Assembly (NCBI GenBank): GCA_018881555.1
Contig: JACAXG010000070.1
Coordinates: 2,108,001-2,172,000, forward strand
Source: Amblyornis subalaris
Taxonomy: Eukaryota > Chordata > Aves > Passeriformes > Ptilonorhynchidae
Length of the DNA: 64,000 nt
Reading direction: 5' to 3'
Part shown: one piece after another, positions 27,619-36,666 of the stretch
Position numbering within the stretch: position 1 is the first letter of the stretch
How the letters are laid out: each line of letters begins with the position of its first letter
The notes under the pieces: generated by a model
Database searches by the model: none
The model's input: the letters and a program-made list of their open reading frames with translations, nothing else
Told to the model about the DNA's origin: nothing
Made by a program: the position numbers and the translations under genes

Positions 27619-27642
27619 CTGTCCACCCCCAACACACGCTGA
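27619..27642 (+). CDS. SDCCAG8: Candidate terminal coding exon A of SDCCAG8
   Basis: A good polypyrimidine tract and acceptor (CTTCCTGTTTTGCTACAG) precede an in-phase short tail LSTPNTR and TGA. The human protein ends LPSMPQSDC after the same RTQ, so tail length and residue types are similar (L, small or hydroxyl residues, P, amide, hydroxyl). The next plus-strand AATAAA is at 28352, which would give a 3'UTR of about 730 nt. In mammals the matching exon overlaps an antisense AKT3 alternative exon, and this candidate sits just beyond the AKT3 3'UTR. The match is short, so the call is tentative; candidate B at 28032 competes. Confidence 0.4.
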   Translation: MSTPNTR

Positions 27643-28031
27643 ACAGTGCACAGTAAACACCCTCTGGCACAAACCTGCTGTCTTCTTCCTGGAAGAGAGA
27701 AGGGGCAGGATCTTAAGACGTGCCCCAAAACAAGAGCTCAGTTATTTACTGCTAAACAGGAGCCATGTCGAAAGCTCATGGAAATCTTGTTTTTCAGAAA
27801 TCAGATACCTCTTGTTCTTGCTACCTATAAGACTTCTGAACTTAGAAAGAGGTGAGGACAGCAGGCCCACAGAAGTGCAGGCTTTGAAACAGCACTTGTT
27901 TACTCTGCCTTACTGCAGTCTTAACCAGTTTTTATTTCTCTTCTAAGAACTTGCCTGCAAGCTGAAATGATAGAAATGAGAAACACAGGCACTGCCATAC
28001 AGACTACCCATCTCTTCCTTTTATCTTTCAG

Positions 28032-28112
28032 GTCTGCTCTGCACCTGGCGGAAGCTTGTCCGAGGCTCACCCAAAGACACCTCTGCAGAAAACAGGCACA
28101 CTTGCTAGCTAA
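28032..28112 (+). CDS. SDCCAG8: Candidate terminal coding exon B of SDCCAG8
   Basis: This has the strongest acceptor in the region: a long pyrimidine tract (CTCTTCCTTTTATCTTTCAG) followed, in the phase required by the 21678 donor, by 26 codons and TAA (tail begins VCSAPGGSLSEA). A poly(A) signal at 28352 would give a compact last exon of about 340 bp. A consensus donor at 27852 (AAGAG/GTGAGG) 180 bp upstream could link exon A sequence to this one as an untranslated splice. The tail does not resemble the human C-terminus; it may be a lineage-specific or alternative end, or a chance open stretch. Confidence 0.3.
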   Translation, partial: VCSAPGGSLSEAHPKTPLQKTGTLAS

Positions 28113-28351
28113 TTTCAGCTGGTTTCTATTTGGTTTTAACTACAGAATCACAAATATTTTGAAGCCTTACCAGCCTATCAAACTTTCTAGGACGACAGCT
28201 GAGACTTTTCAGAAAAGACCAGGCTTGCAAGCCAGTTTTAACAGCTATTACATGGTGTGGACTTCAATAATTTGTACAATTTTTATAAAATGTTTTTATC
28301 TATTTTCATAATTGAACATACATGTCTATATTATTTACAGACTGAAATATC

Positions 28352-28357
28352 AATAAA
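28352..28357 (+). terminator. SDCCAG8: Poly(A) signal, likely SDCCAG8 end
   Basis: This AATAAA is followed about 35-45 bp later by a T/GT-rich stretch (TTCCTTGTTCTGTCC), a normal arrangement for cleavage near 28375. It is the first plus-strand AATAAA after both candidate terminal exons and faces the AKT3 distal signal 150 bp away. Confidence 0.5.
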
Positions 28358-28509
28358 CCTAATAGGATTTTTAGGTTCCTTGTTCTGTCCTTCTGAATTC
28401 AAAGGGAAGCATGTGCAGGGGGAAGAGGGAGAAGGGAGCTGTTTGCAAGTGCTGCACACGCACAGTGCCCTCCTGTTTACAAACTCAGTACCACAATGTA
28501 CCTGGGAAC

Positions 28510-28515
28510 TTTATT
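28510..28515 (-). terminator. AKT3: Distal poly(A) signal of AKT3 (candidate)
   Basis: On the minus strand this is AATAAA, followed within about 15-30 nt by GTACATTGTGGTACTGAG and TTTGTAAAC, a GT-rich downstream element. It would give a 3'UTR of about 6.1 kb, in the range of mammalian AKT3. It lies close to the opposing SDCCAG8 signal, as expected for convergent ends. Confidence 0.45.
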
Positions 28516-30994
28516 CTACAGGATATTTGTCACTTTTATATAAAAAGTGAGAGTCCCAACAACTACTTATTTATCAGAAAAGCATAAGAATGACTGAGAA
28601 ATATTCCACCTAATGTAGAGGAGTTTCCATGGGTCAGGTTCCCCTTTAAAACATTCACTGGACAAAGCCTTTAGGAGAAATAAGCCCTTGGTTAGTACAG
28701 AGGAGCCATTAAGAGAGGTGCAGGACTCCACACTGAAGTGGTAAAGCTGGACTTTTCCACCAGCACGTATTCAGGGCACCAGCTGAACCTGGCTTCAAAT
28801 TACTGAATTCAAAACATTTGGAGGGTACAGTCAGAGGGCTTTTTTTTCTGGTTAACTGTGCACTCGTGTTTTTCAAGGTTACTTTCCAAATACCAGACTG
28901 TTTCAGAAAGAATTTTTCTGAATCTTTTGCTATCTAGTGTAGGATAAGCTACACACACAAGAGAAAAGTTTCTNCATCTATTTTCTTCAGTGTAGTTGGT
29001 AAAGAGGGGGGGGAAGCACAAAGAACAGTTCCCCAGCAATAAAGCTACTTCAGTGGCATGAACATGTAAAATGTAACAAAAATAACAACACATGCAATAA
29101 GTTACCATTGGCTGTGGAACACAATCTTTCCTTCCCTTATATTTTAAGAATTATTAGTGGTACAGCCCTAACATCAAAGTGATTTTTCTCCCTATTTCAA
29201 TTTCCTGCCATATAAAACTGCCAAACACATCTGATCACCTCCCTGAACGGCTTCACGGATATGACACGAAGCGTGCTGAGAAAGGCCTCAGGTCTTTAGG
29301 GACAAGAAAGCCTGATGAAGGAACTCAGGATTTTTCCCAGTAATCAGGCTGACAGTTTTTTAAGTGTCACTACTTTATAGAAGGTTACACAGTTACGAAT
29401 ATACATTTATAAATGTAGGAAAATGCAAACTTTAAAATGTATTTTTCATTATTCCACAGCATAAATCTGTGTTTAGATAGGAGACAGTGCCTATAGGCTA
29501 CGCATGCAACGGAACTCGGGCACCTAGTCCTGACACNTAGGCTTCACTGAGACCCTGGAGCACAGCGGGACCCTCAACCTTTCTGGACCTGCCTCACCTT
29601 CCAGGTGGCTTCTGGTGGCCACATGCAGGGCACCACTGCCAGCCATCCAAGTGCCTGTACGGGTCTGATTTCAACAAAGGGTCCTGGGCTGCCAGTATAT
29701 ATAGATGGAAGTAGGTTTTTCATACTCATCCCAGGCATAGGTGCAACCATTATGTTGCTGGGAGTCTAGAAGGAATAACTTTCCCTGCAGCAACTACTCA
29801 ACTTTGTAGCAATTAATGAGTAATTACAGCACTAGGCCTACCTGTCTCATATCCCTGCCCCCCTTCCCCGGCTTCTACCTAAGCACAAAATGCTTAGTTT
29901 TACAAAGTTTACAAGTATCAGACCAGACGATCAAATCCAGGTCGGCACACAGAGCATGATTCCACAACATGGGATGCAGCCTGACCGGATAGTCCTGTCA
30001 CTGCTGCAGCTTTGTCCTGGTCACTGACATCCTAATATCACGGAACTAATGGCTGTCTCTCTCCCTGATACTCTTCTATTACAAGGTGGGGAAGAAAAAA
30101 AAGAAGGGAAAAAAAAGGAAAAAAACCTGAGACCTGGATGAAGCACCTCTATTCCTGAGAAGCATTCATGTCAGAGAACAGCTAAAACCCAGATCACCCA
30201 CTGCTTTAGGGACACTCAGCCCTCCAGATCAGCTGGTTCAAAAGGCCCTGGACCAGCTTGTGGGCTTCAAAGAGTCCCACTCTGCAAATCCCACCTTCCC
30301 TTTTATCCCTCTCCTTACCTAAACACATCGCCAAGCTATGAGATATGAGGCCAAGAATTCCATTAGCTGGAAATCACTTAAATCGCAGGTGTTTTGATAG
30401 GAGCATAGCCCTGTAGAATTGTTACTTCAAAAGTATAACCCAAATTTACTTTTATAAGTGACATACACCTCATAGAGTTAACAGGAACCACCTCTATGGA
30501 AACAGCCTCGGTCCAAAGCACAGATACATTTTGCTTAGTCATAAAAAAAATTTTTTTTTACAATACTGTAACTTAATAATTTACAAGCTGAAACTGTTCA
30601 CCCAGTATCTGAAATACGTCACAGCAAGTTACAGTTATCACTAGGACTTCACAGCAAATAAAACTTGTAACTAAACATGCACAGATCATTATATATACAG
30701 TGATAAAAAAATAATGATGTACATTTTCTTGTAAGAAGAAAGTTAAGTAAATTCTTTGTGCATTTCAGGATTGAAACATCTAACCTATATAAAATTACTT
30801 TAAAATATGAAGTAAATATTTAACCGAAAACTTGAGAAATCTTTTTTCATCTGCAATATAGCCTTCTAATTTCCATTTTTCTTTCTCTGACACGGAACAA
30901 CTTAAGAATTTTATCCTCTAAGATATTTAATAGTAATGTGCAGATATAAAAAAATACGTCCTCTGTGGCAAGCTTGAACATATGTATATATATA

Positions 30995-31002
30995 TATTTA
31001 CA
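30995..31002 (-). promoter_or_regulatory. AKT3: Pumilio-type element in AKT3 3'UTR
   Basis: Minus-strand TGTAAATA matches the Pumilio consensus UGUANAUA and lies beside a TA-dinucleotide tract (30980-30999). In the long 3'UTR it would be transcribed. The match is exact, but eight-base motifs arise by chance in AT-rich sequence. Confidence 0.3.
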
Positions 31003-31058
31003 AACCTCCAGAACAAATTAGCATTAAAAAACACAAAAGTAGCAGATTGACATAGTGC

Positions 31059-31064
31059 TTTATT
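31059..31064 (-). terminator. AKT3: Proximal poly(A) signal of AKT3 (candidate)
   Basis: Minus-strand AATAAA within TTAAATAAAGCAC is followed about 25-35 nt later by TTTTGTGTTTTTT, a strong U/GU-rich downstream element. Use would give a 3'UTR of about 3.6 kb. By signal architecture it is the best poly(A) site in the 3'UTR. Confidence 0.45.
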
Positions 31065-31373
31065 TAAGCTGTCTGTACGAAGGAAAATAATGTGCATCCC
31101 TATCATATACGTGTAAAAATACTAAGGATGTACAGTGTACAAAAACAGTTTCTTGTAGTTATTTCACATCCTTGTGGGTCATATACTTAAGGAAATAAAC
31201 AGTTTAAGTATGACCAACAGTAATACGGTTTCTTGGGTTCGTAGTCGTGTCTGCTTAATATCCTTAACCATATGACTAGATCTTGCATGGATCTAATGAA
31301 AGAACTAGCAAGGTCAAGAAATGTCACAAACTCTAAAGCTACAGGGAGGTAATTCAATTACCAATTTAGAGGT

Positions 31374-31391
31374 TTTTATTTAAATAAATAC
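31374..31391 (-). promoter_or_regulatory. AKT3: AU-rich element with embedded AATAAA
   Basis: The minus strand reads GTATTTATTTAAATAAAA. It contains overlapping ATTTA pentamers and UUAUUUAAA, matching the class of AU-rich decay elements, and also an AATAAA at 31375-31380. Either reading is possible; no clear GT-rich element follows, so decay or stability control is the better guess. Confidence 0.35.
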
Positions 31392-31466
31392 TTTACATTT
31401 CATGCTTGCCTGTAATGCACTACCAGGAGCAAGATAAGGAAATTCTACTGTAGACAGTACAAACAG

Positions 31467-31474
31467 TAGCAGCA
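31467..31474 (-). promoter_or_regulatory. AKT3: miR-15/16 family 8-mer seed match
   Basis: Minus-strand TGCTGCTA is a full 8-mer match (seed plus A opposite position 1) for the miR-15/16/195/497 family, in the AKT3 3'UTR. Other matches to the same seed lie at 33545-33552, 34430-34436 and 34627-34633. Confidence 0.45.
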
Positions 31475-32106
31475 AAGTGTGTACATTGAGGTGTAATATA
31501 TAGACCCTGCAGTTAGTAAGGAAAGACCTTACTTTTGTACTCTAGGAGAAGCACATGGCCCCTGCAAGAACAGTCAGCTTTAAGAAGCCGCAAGTAAAGA
31601 TGGAAAAAAAAGGTAAAACAATACTGGAATAAATGTTCTTTAAGCAACAGGAATGTACTGGAAGATGGATTAGTGTGGAAAGCNAAGCTGTGTGCAAAAC
31701 TGCCAAAATCCAAACAGAAATGACCTATTTCCTCCGAGATGGCTGCAGTACAAGAGGGCATACTGTATGGCATGGAAGTCAGTACAAGCTGGAGTCAAAG
31801 TCTGAAATGTACTGTGCTCAAAAGGCTCACCAAGACAACCAGCCACCACCTCCTGTCTAAATCCAACCACAACTACAGACAGCAAAAAAGAGCTTCAAAA
31901 GTTTCTCCCAGCACTGCTGGTCCATTTCTCTGTCATCTGTTTCTAACACTGGTAAGAGAACATCCCCCAAGCCTGGGCAGCACAAGGTGGCTGCTGACTC
32001 TCTGCATCATAAACTTGATCACTGATGTTTCAGAAGGCAGACAATGCAATGCAATGTGATGTCTTAAAAGGTTCTCAAATAGTTCAGACAGATCCTTCCT
32101 GCAAAC

Positions 32107-32160
32107 CGCGCACTACCTGGCTACGCGCCGGTGAGCAAAGCACAGGGCGTCACTGCCCGT
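32107..32160. other. CpG cluster 1 in AKT3 3'UTR
   Basis: About seven CpG dinucleotides fall in roughly 55 bp (CCGCGC, ACGCGCCGG, GGCGTC, CCCGTG) within otherwise CpG-poor sequence. No promoter element or gene was recognised. Confidence 0.6.
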
Positions 32161-32846
32161 GGGGAGCTGCTGGTCAGAGCCATGGCCAGTCAGTCACTAG
32201 CTAGGGCTGCCCTGTGCCAAGAAACTTATTGCTATTACGAGCTGAAAACATAGGCATGTAACACAGATTTTGAATCACCANAGTATCAGTCTGTAAGCAC
32301 AACACCTTTGCAGAGAACTAATTAATGCCCGTCTGTTAAATACTTGGTTATTTCAGTCACTCGCTCACTGTGTCAGTGTAGACACCTCTACGCCACAGTC
32401 CAGGACAGACCTGCAACGCATTTGCCGCTCTCCTCTCTCTCCGCACAGGGACAACATCTACACGTGTTTAGTGTTACAGGGTGACATAATGAAATCCTAT
32501 GCAGTTAAGAATATACATCATGATATATTTCTATCTGATTATCCATCCATTACTAAAGATAAAACAAGAAACATGAAAAATTGTCTAAATTACTCTGCGT
32601 CTTTAGCTGCCTTGCTAAAATGCCCATCTACCCCTTGACATCCCAGCACATGCACTGCCAGCAGTGGGCTTCATGCTTGGGCACTCAACTGTCCACATCA
32701 AGAGGCTAAGGCATCTGTGTAGGAACATCTCTCCTCTCAAACTCATCTACTCACTCACACAACGCAACCAGGAATAGTCTGCAATATCACAGTCTTATGG
32801 GAGCTAAAAAGAGCTGAATGCAGAGATACTTCCAATGATAATCCCA

Positions 32847-32912
32847 CGGAGTTGGGGGTTCCCGATGTCGCCTGCAACGGTGCGCACGCTCTGCCGCCGC
32901 ACCGCGTCACGC
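32847..32912. other. CpG cluster 2 in AKT3 3'UTR
   Basis: About eleven CpG dinucleotides occur in some 65 bp (CCCGATGTCGCC, AACGGTGCGCACGC, GCCGCCGCACCGCGTCACGC). This is exceptional for this window. It lies immediately downstream, in the transcript sense, of an AATAAA at 32935-32940 and a miR-29 match. Confidence 0.7.
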
Positions 32913-32921
32913 CCCAACTCC

Positions 32922-32929
32922 TAGCACCA
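32922..32929 (-). promoter_or_regulatory. AKT3: miR-29 8-mer seed match
   Basis: Minus-strand TGGTGCTA is a full 8-mer for miR-29. AKT3 is a reported miR-29 target in mammals, which makes a functional site plausible. It lies just after a possible proximal poly(A) signal at 32935-32940, so only longer 3'UTR forms would carry it. Confidence 0.45.
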
Positions 32930-32934
32930 AAGGG

Positions 32935-32940
32935 TTTATT
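32935..32940 (-). terminator. AKT3: Proximal poly(A) signal of AKT3 (candidate)
   Basis: Minus-strand AATAAA is followed by CCCTTTGGTGCTAGGAGTTG, with GT-rich words at 5-20 nt. Use would give a 3'UTR of about 1.7 kb and exclude the miR-29 match and both CpG clusters. Confidence 0.3.
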
Positions 32941-33181
32941 ATTAAGATTATCATTGCTGAAGATCAAAGCTAAAGTTTATGCACATGTTCTGTTAGATAC
33001 AGATCTTCGGAAGTGGAAAGACATTTCCCTATCNGTGGAGCGTTTGTTGTGATATTTGAAATTCAGTCAATCAGGTACCACGGTTACATGTAACTTGCTG
33101 GGTTTCAGGACTCTTTTGGTTGAGGGCAAATCTTCCTTGAGAACAGCTGATCCCAGAAATTTACTATTTTAATTATTAAAA

Positions 33182-33189
33182 TAAAGTGC
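33182..33189 (-). promoter_or_regulatory. AKT3: miR-17/20/106 family 8-mer seed match
   Basis: Minus-strand GCACTTTA is a full 8-mer for the miR-17 family. Two seven-base matches to the same seed lie at 33467-33473 and 34541-34547 in the same 3'UTR. Confidence 0.35.
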
Positions 33190-33544
33190 TTTTCTTGTAA
33201 TCGCTGTGGTCTCATTGTTCAAATGCAATTCCTTCATATAGAACAGACATTTTCTCTTGTGCTGTCAGGCTCTTACATTATGTTTATACTAAAAGGAGCA
33301 CAAGACGTAGCTTTTTTGTCTGTTCACTTTTAACCCTTTGGCACGTGAGGTTGGAATTCCCCACCTCCACTGCCAAACAGTTAAAAGACAGTATTTCATT
33401 CACAAAAATCTGGTTCTAAGCAGTATGTACAATTTCAGAGCCTTGTTAAAATTTCCACATGGGAGAAAAGTGCATTATTCCCTTCAGCTTGTACAGTCCT
33501 TCCATATATTACAAAATCAACTGCTATAAGCCTGTTCTAAGATG

Positions 33545-33552
33545 TAGCAGCA
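33545..33552 (-). promoter_or_regulatory. AKT3: miR-15/16 family 8-mer seed match
   Basis: Minus-strand TGCTGCTA, within AAATGCTGCTACATC, is the second full 8-mer for this family in the AKT3 3'UTR. Confidence 0.45.
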
Positions 33553-33612
33553 TTTGCAAACATGACACATACAAACCTTAACTCTAAAAATAAATACTAC
33601 CGCAGTATAACC

Positions 33613-33660
33613 AAAAAAAAAAAAAAAAACAAAAAAAGAAAATAAAAAGAAAAAAAAAAG
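33613..33660. repeat. A-rich tract (T-rich in AKT3 transcript)
   Basis: About 48 bases are almost only A, including an uninterrupted run of 17, with scattered C, G and T. In AKT3 RNA it is a long U-rich tract and may bind U-rich RNA-binding proteins. No target-site duplication or retrotransposon body was seen next to it. Confidence 0.85.
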
Positions 33661-34024
33661 AATGTTCAGACTTAACACCTGGAGAAGAAGCTAATTCACA
33701 AACCCAAAATAAAAACAAGTAAGGCAAACACCTGTTTACCTTGGTGCACACATTTTGGTGAAAAGCAATACCATTATGCCTGTCTACATTCTTCAGCCAT
33801 CAGAGGTGATGCATATCATGAAAGAGAAAAGCATGAGAAAGATGTTATCTGGTGCAAATTATAAGACCCCTTGAACAACTTCAACTGCTGCTTTTATGCC
33901 TTCATTTCTTGCATGTATAATGTTCGATTCTCCATGATTGCACATGAACCTGGAAGTTCTAAGTGGCAGGCTGGGTGAACCCAGCCCTTCTGCTTCTTCT
34001 GTAGTATCCAACAGTAATTAAAAA

Positions 34025-34052
34025 ATAATATATATATATATTTATATATATC
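34025..34052. repeat. TA microsatellite-like tract
   Basis: This is an interrupted TA dinucleotide run within the AKT3 3'UTR, about 600 nt after the stop codon. It is self-complementary and could form a weak AU hairpin. Length variation is likely. Confidence 0.8.
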
Positions 34053-34429
34053 AACAGTTTAAGTCCTTCTCTCAAACATTTCCCAAACAAATTCCAGCCA
34101 GATGTTAATGACAGAGACCTGCTTCAAGTAATGATATGCCTAACAGAAACCTTGCATATGTACATCACCACCTCTACGTTTCCTCATTCTAACCAGCACA
34201 AACAGATGCAAGAAAATGTTATCACCTAGTCTGTTTAGACTAATTACAATTTTGATTCATCTTCTGGAAGAAGATAAGCTGGACCAACGTGGCTTTTGTT
34301 TAGCCTCCACTGTGAGGAAAAATAGATGACTACTTGTTCACAAAGTGTACAATGCTGAAGTCAAGTCATCTACCTTCAAAGAAACTGTTAGTAACTTCTT
34401 GACGTTGCTATTATACTGAGACTGGGGGC

Positions 34430-34436
34430 AGCAGCA
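34430..34436 (-). promoter_or_regulatory. AKT3: miR-15/16 family 7-mer seed match
   Basis: Minus-strand TGCTGCT, within TGTTGCTGCTGCC, matches the seed. Human AKT3 has a similar TGTTGCTGCT stretch near the start of its 3'UTR as I recall it, which suggests conservation. Confidence 0.35.
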
Positions 34437-34626
34437 ACAGCAGGACAGCGGAGTAGAGAGAATCTCATACATCATGCAAAACCAAAATGGATTTTAGGTA
34501 GGTTTGGGAAAGAAACTTGTTCAATTTGGAACGGTCTCTGAAAGTGCCCCTGCTATCATAGTAGTATCTAGTACTGGTGGTGATGTTCAGGAATCATTTT
34601 CAGTGATAAACCTAAGATGACAGTGA

Positions 34627-34633
34627 AGCAGCA
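34627..34633 (-). promoter_or_regulatory. AKT3: miR-15/16 family 7-mer seed match
   Basis: Minus-strand TGCTGCT, within TTCTGCTGCTTCACTG, starts 12 nt after the AKT3 stop codon. Sites this close to the stop (within about 15 nt) are usually weak because ribosomes clear them. Confidence 0.25.
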
Positions 34634-34644
34634 GAACAAAAAAG

Positions 34645-34730
34645 TTATTCTCGTCCACTTGCAGAGTAGGAAAACTGGGGGAAATGCGGCCGCCTCTCAT
34701 TGTCCATGCAGTCCATACCATCCTCGTCAT
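34645..34730 (-). CDS. AKT3: AKT3 last coding exon (hydrophobic motif)
   Basis: AKT3 (PKB gamma) is an AGC-family serine/threonine kinase activated by PI3K signals through PDK1 and mTORC2. This exon follows a CTTAACACAG acceptor, completes the split Tyr452 codon, and encodes residues 453-479: [20 protein letters not shown], then YSASGRE and TAA at 34645-34647. FPQFSY is the hydrophobic motif whose serine (Ser472 in human) is the mTORC2 site. The deduced residues equal the human sequence as I know it. Adjacent AKT3 exon phases agree. Confidence 0.97.
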
Positions 34731-35689
34731 CTGTGTTAAGGGAGAAGTTCAAAACATCATTACATTGGCATCAAAATGTTATTATTCACCTGATATGCAG
34801 TACATCTTTCAGGGTTCAATGCTGAGGTTAAAGGCTCAAGTTAAGTTAAAGTAAGACTTTTGTCATGCAGATAAGCTTATGTCATACAGCAGCTCGCTGA
34901 AAAGACATCATTCCCAAAAGTCACTGTTTATTTCAGGGTGGGTGGGTTGATTGGTTGGTTGGGTTTTTTCTGATTATCACCTGAGAACTTCCATCACTAC
35001 TATCCATTCTAGGCTAATCAAAACATGCCAGCACACCCGGCCTCTGGCAGCATGGAAGCCGACTGCTGACTGAGGCAGCCAGTTTCCGTCGTTTCTTGAG
35101 CTGAGCTCAGGAAATTACAGTCTCACTGTAGATATATTTAAATATTCCTCCTTTTCAAAGGGAGTTAAAAGGAAAAACAGCTACAAAATGAACAATTCAC
35201 ACAGGTTCTGTGTGTTTCAATTCTTAGATATTATTTTTTAATAAACTACTTATTTTTACAGTATTTACTAGGATCAGAAGAAACATGGAATAAGCCAAAT
35301 TCATAAATATTTTTATTTACATAATTCCTGCAGTGCCAATGGAAAGCAGGCACCAGATGTTACCTAACTCTGAGAATTTGGATGTACATTCTCACACGGA
35401 TTTTTTGACAGTACTTGTTCTCAAAGATTCCTACTGAGACTGTTATTCTAATGATGTATTTATATGCAAAATTCAGAATTATGCATGTTTTGTATCTTCA
35501 TATATTTACACACAAAAACTAGAGTTAATGCAGGTCTGATATCAAATCAACAGACTCCATATTAATCCAAATTTTAGTAAAATTTGTTCCAAGTTCGAAA
35601 TATGAACAGATTCTTATCAAGATAGATGGGAGAACAAAGGGTTCTTTTTTCACAGTGGAAAGAGTTAAAATCACCTCAATTATAGACTT

Positions 35690-35795
35690 CGAGCAACCTG
35701 GTCTAGTGGAAGGTGTCCCTGCCCATGGCAGGGGGTTGGAACTAGATGATCTTTAAAGTCTCTTCCAATCCAAACCACTCTTTGCTTCTATGACT
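35690..35795 (+). mobile_element. CR1 LINE 3' fragment
   Basis: The segment GAGCAACCTGGTCTAGTGGA followed by AGGTGTCCCTGCCCATGGCA, GGGGGTTGGAACTAGATGAT and CTCTTCCAATCCAAACCA is the well-known CR1 3' region. It ends near CTTCTATGACTG. It is 5'-truncated and lies antisense to AKT3 inside its last intron. Confidence 0.95.
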
Positions 35796-36638
35796 GTGTT
35801 CAAAACACTAAAAATGCAAAATCTAGAAAATAATCTAGATCTACATACAAACAGAAAACTGCAGCTGACCTGGGAATCCTAAAACACCAAAAAATGAGCT
35901 TGCTTTATGAAAGGGTAAGCAACCATAACTACAGCCTTTATTGTCTACTTTTGTGATTCTCCTTTTTCAGCCTCCGAAATAAACAAACAAAACCCCCAAA
36001 TATCCCCATTTAGAAAGAAAGATCATTCAAGAACTCAGGAGCAAGATTTTAACTGCTCTGTCTTGGTAGGTAACTGTTAAGCCCTGGCTTGGCTGATCAG
36101 ATCATGATTCTTGTGTGTGTAATAGAAGATGACAAAAACACAAACTGTGGTGAAATTACATTCACTCCAATAAAGAAACTCTGTGCAAGGCCCAGTACCG
36201 TGGTTACATCCACACTAACAGCTTCTTTAGGAGCTCTGCTGAAGTACAGGACTTGACAGGAAATTTCATTTTCAAGTAATTGAAATTTTTTTCAAAGTAT
36301 TGTCTTCAAAGTATTTCAAAATATGCCTATCTTACTAAAGCCAGACCACCCACTGAAACCACTAGCACTGTCCACATGCTTAAAGAAGGGTGCATGTTCC
36401 AAGTACTTTGCTGAACTGGGACCTTGACTGCCACTCAGTAAACACTTGAAGCTGGTGTATTCGCTTGTTTAAAAACAAACAAACAAATTTAAAAAAAAAT
36501 CAAAACAAAAAAGCCCATACCAAAGATGCCCCCCAAACCCAACCCAGAGTGATCTAATATTCTAAGCTTCATAATCTTTGCTTCTTAAAAAGAAAGCTGT
36601 CATTGAGAGTTACCCTTACACACTTCCATACGAACATT

Positions 36639-36644
36639 TTTATT
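36639..36644 (-). terminator. AKT3: Candidate intronic poly(A) signal of AKT3
   Basis: Minus-strand AATAAA starts 22 nt after an in-frame TAG (36667-36669) that ends the read-through of the turn-motif exon. GT-rich sequence follows (TATGGAAGTGTGTAAGGG), giving a complete poly(A) site layout. A second AATAAA lies at 36698-36703. Use depends on competition with the strong GTAAGT donor. Confidence 0.3.
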
Positions 36645-36666
36645 AGTAACAGTGAGAATAGCTTTT

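Larger units (their letters stand above)
28490..34644 (-). other. AKT3: AKT3 3'UTR (inferred extent)
   Basis: The region directly follows the AKT3 stop codon on the minus strand. The first 110 nt resemble what I know of the human 3'UTR start (for example CTTCACTGTCATCTT and CACTGAAAATGATTCCTG). Mammalian AKT3 has a 3'UTR of several kilobases. The far end is inferred from the AATAAA at 28510-28515. It contains proximal poly(A) signals, miRNA seed matches, AU-rich elements, a TA tract, an A-rich tract (T-rich in the transcript) and two CpG clusters. It contains no recognisable coding sequence; open frames here are short and unsupported. Confidence 0.65.

Noticed and set aside
27476..27946. A 156-codon plus-strand open frame
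   Set aside because: It has no recognisable domain or low-complexity coding signature. It overlaps candidate exon A in another frame and is probably a chance opening.
27967..28311. A 114-codon plus-strand open frame across candidate exon B
   Set aside because: It is in a different phase from the SDCCAG8 exon, has no coiled-coil or domain features, and the sequence looks like 3'UTR.
33613..33660. A-rich tract considered as the tail of a retroposed gene
   Set aside because: No matching retrogene body or target-site duplication lies next to it, and it sits inside the AKT3 3'UTR.
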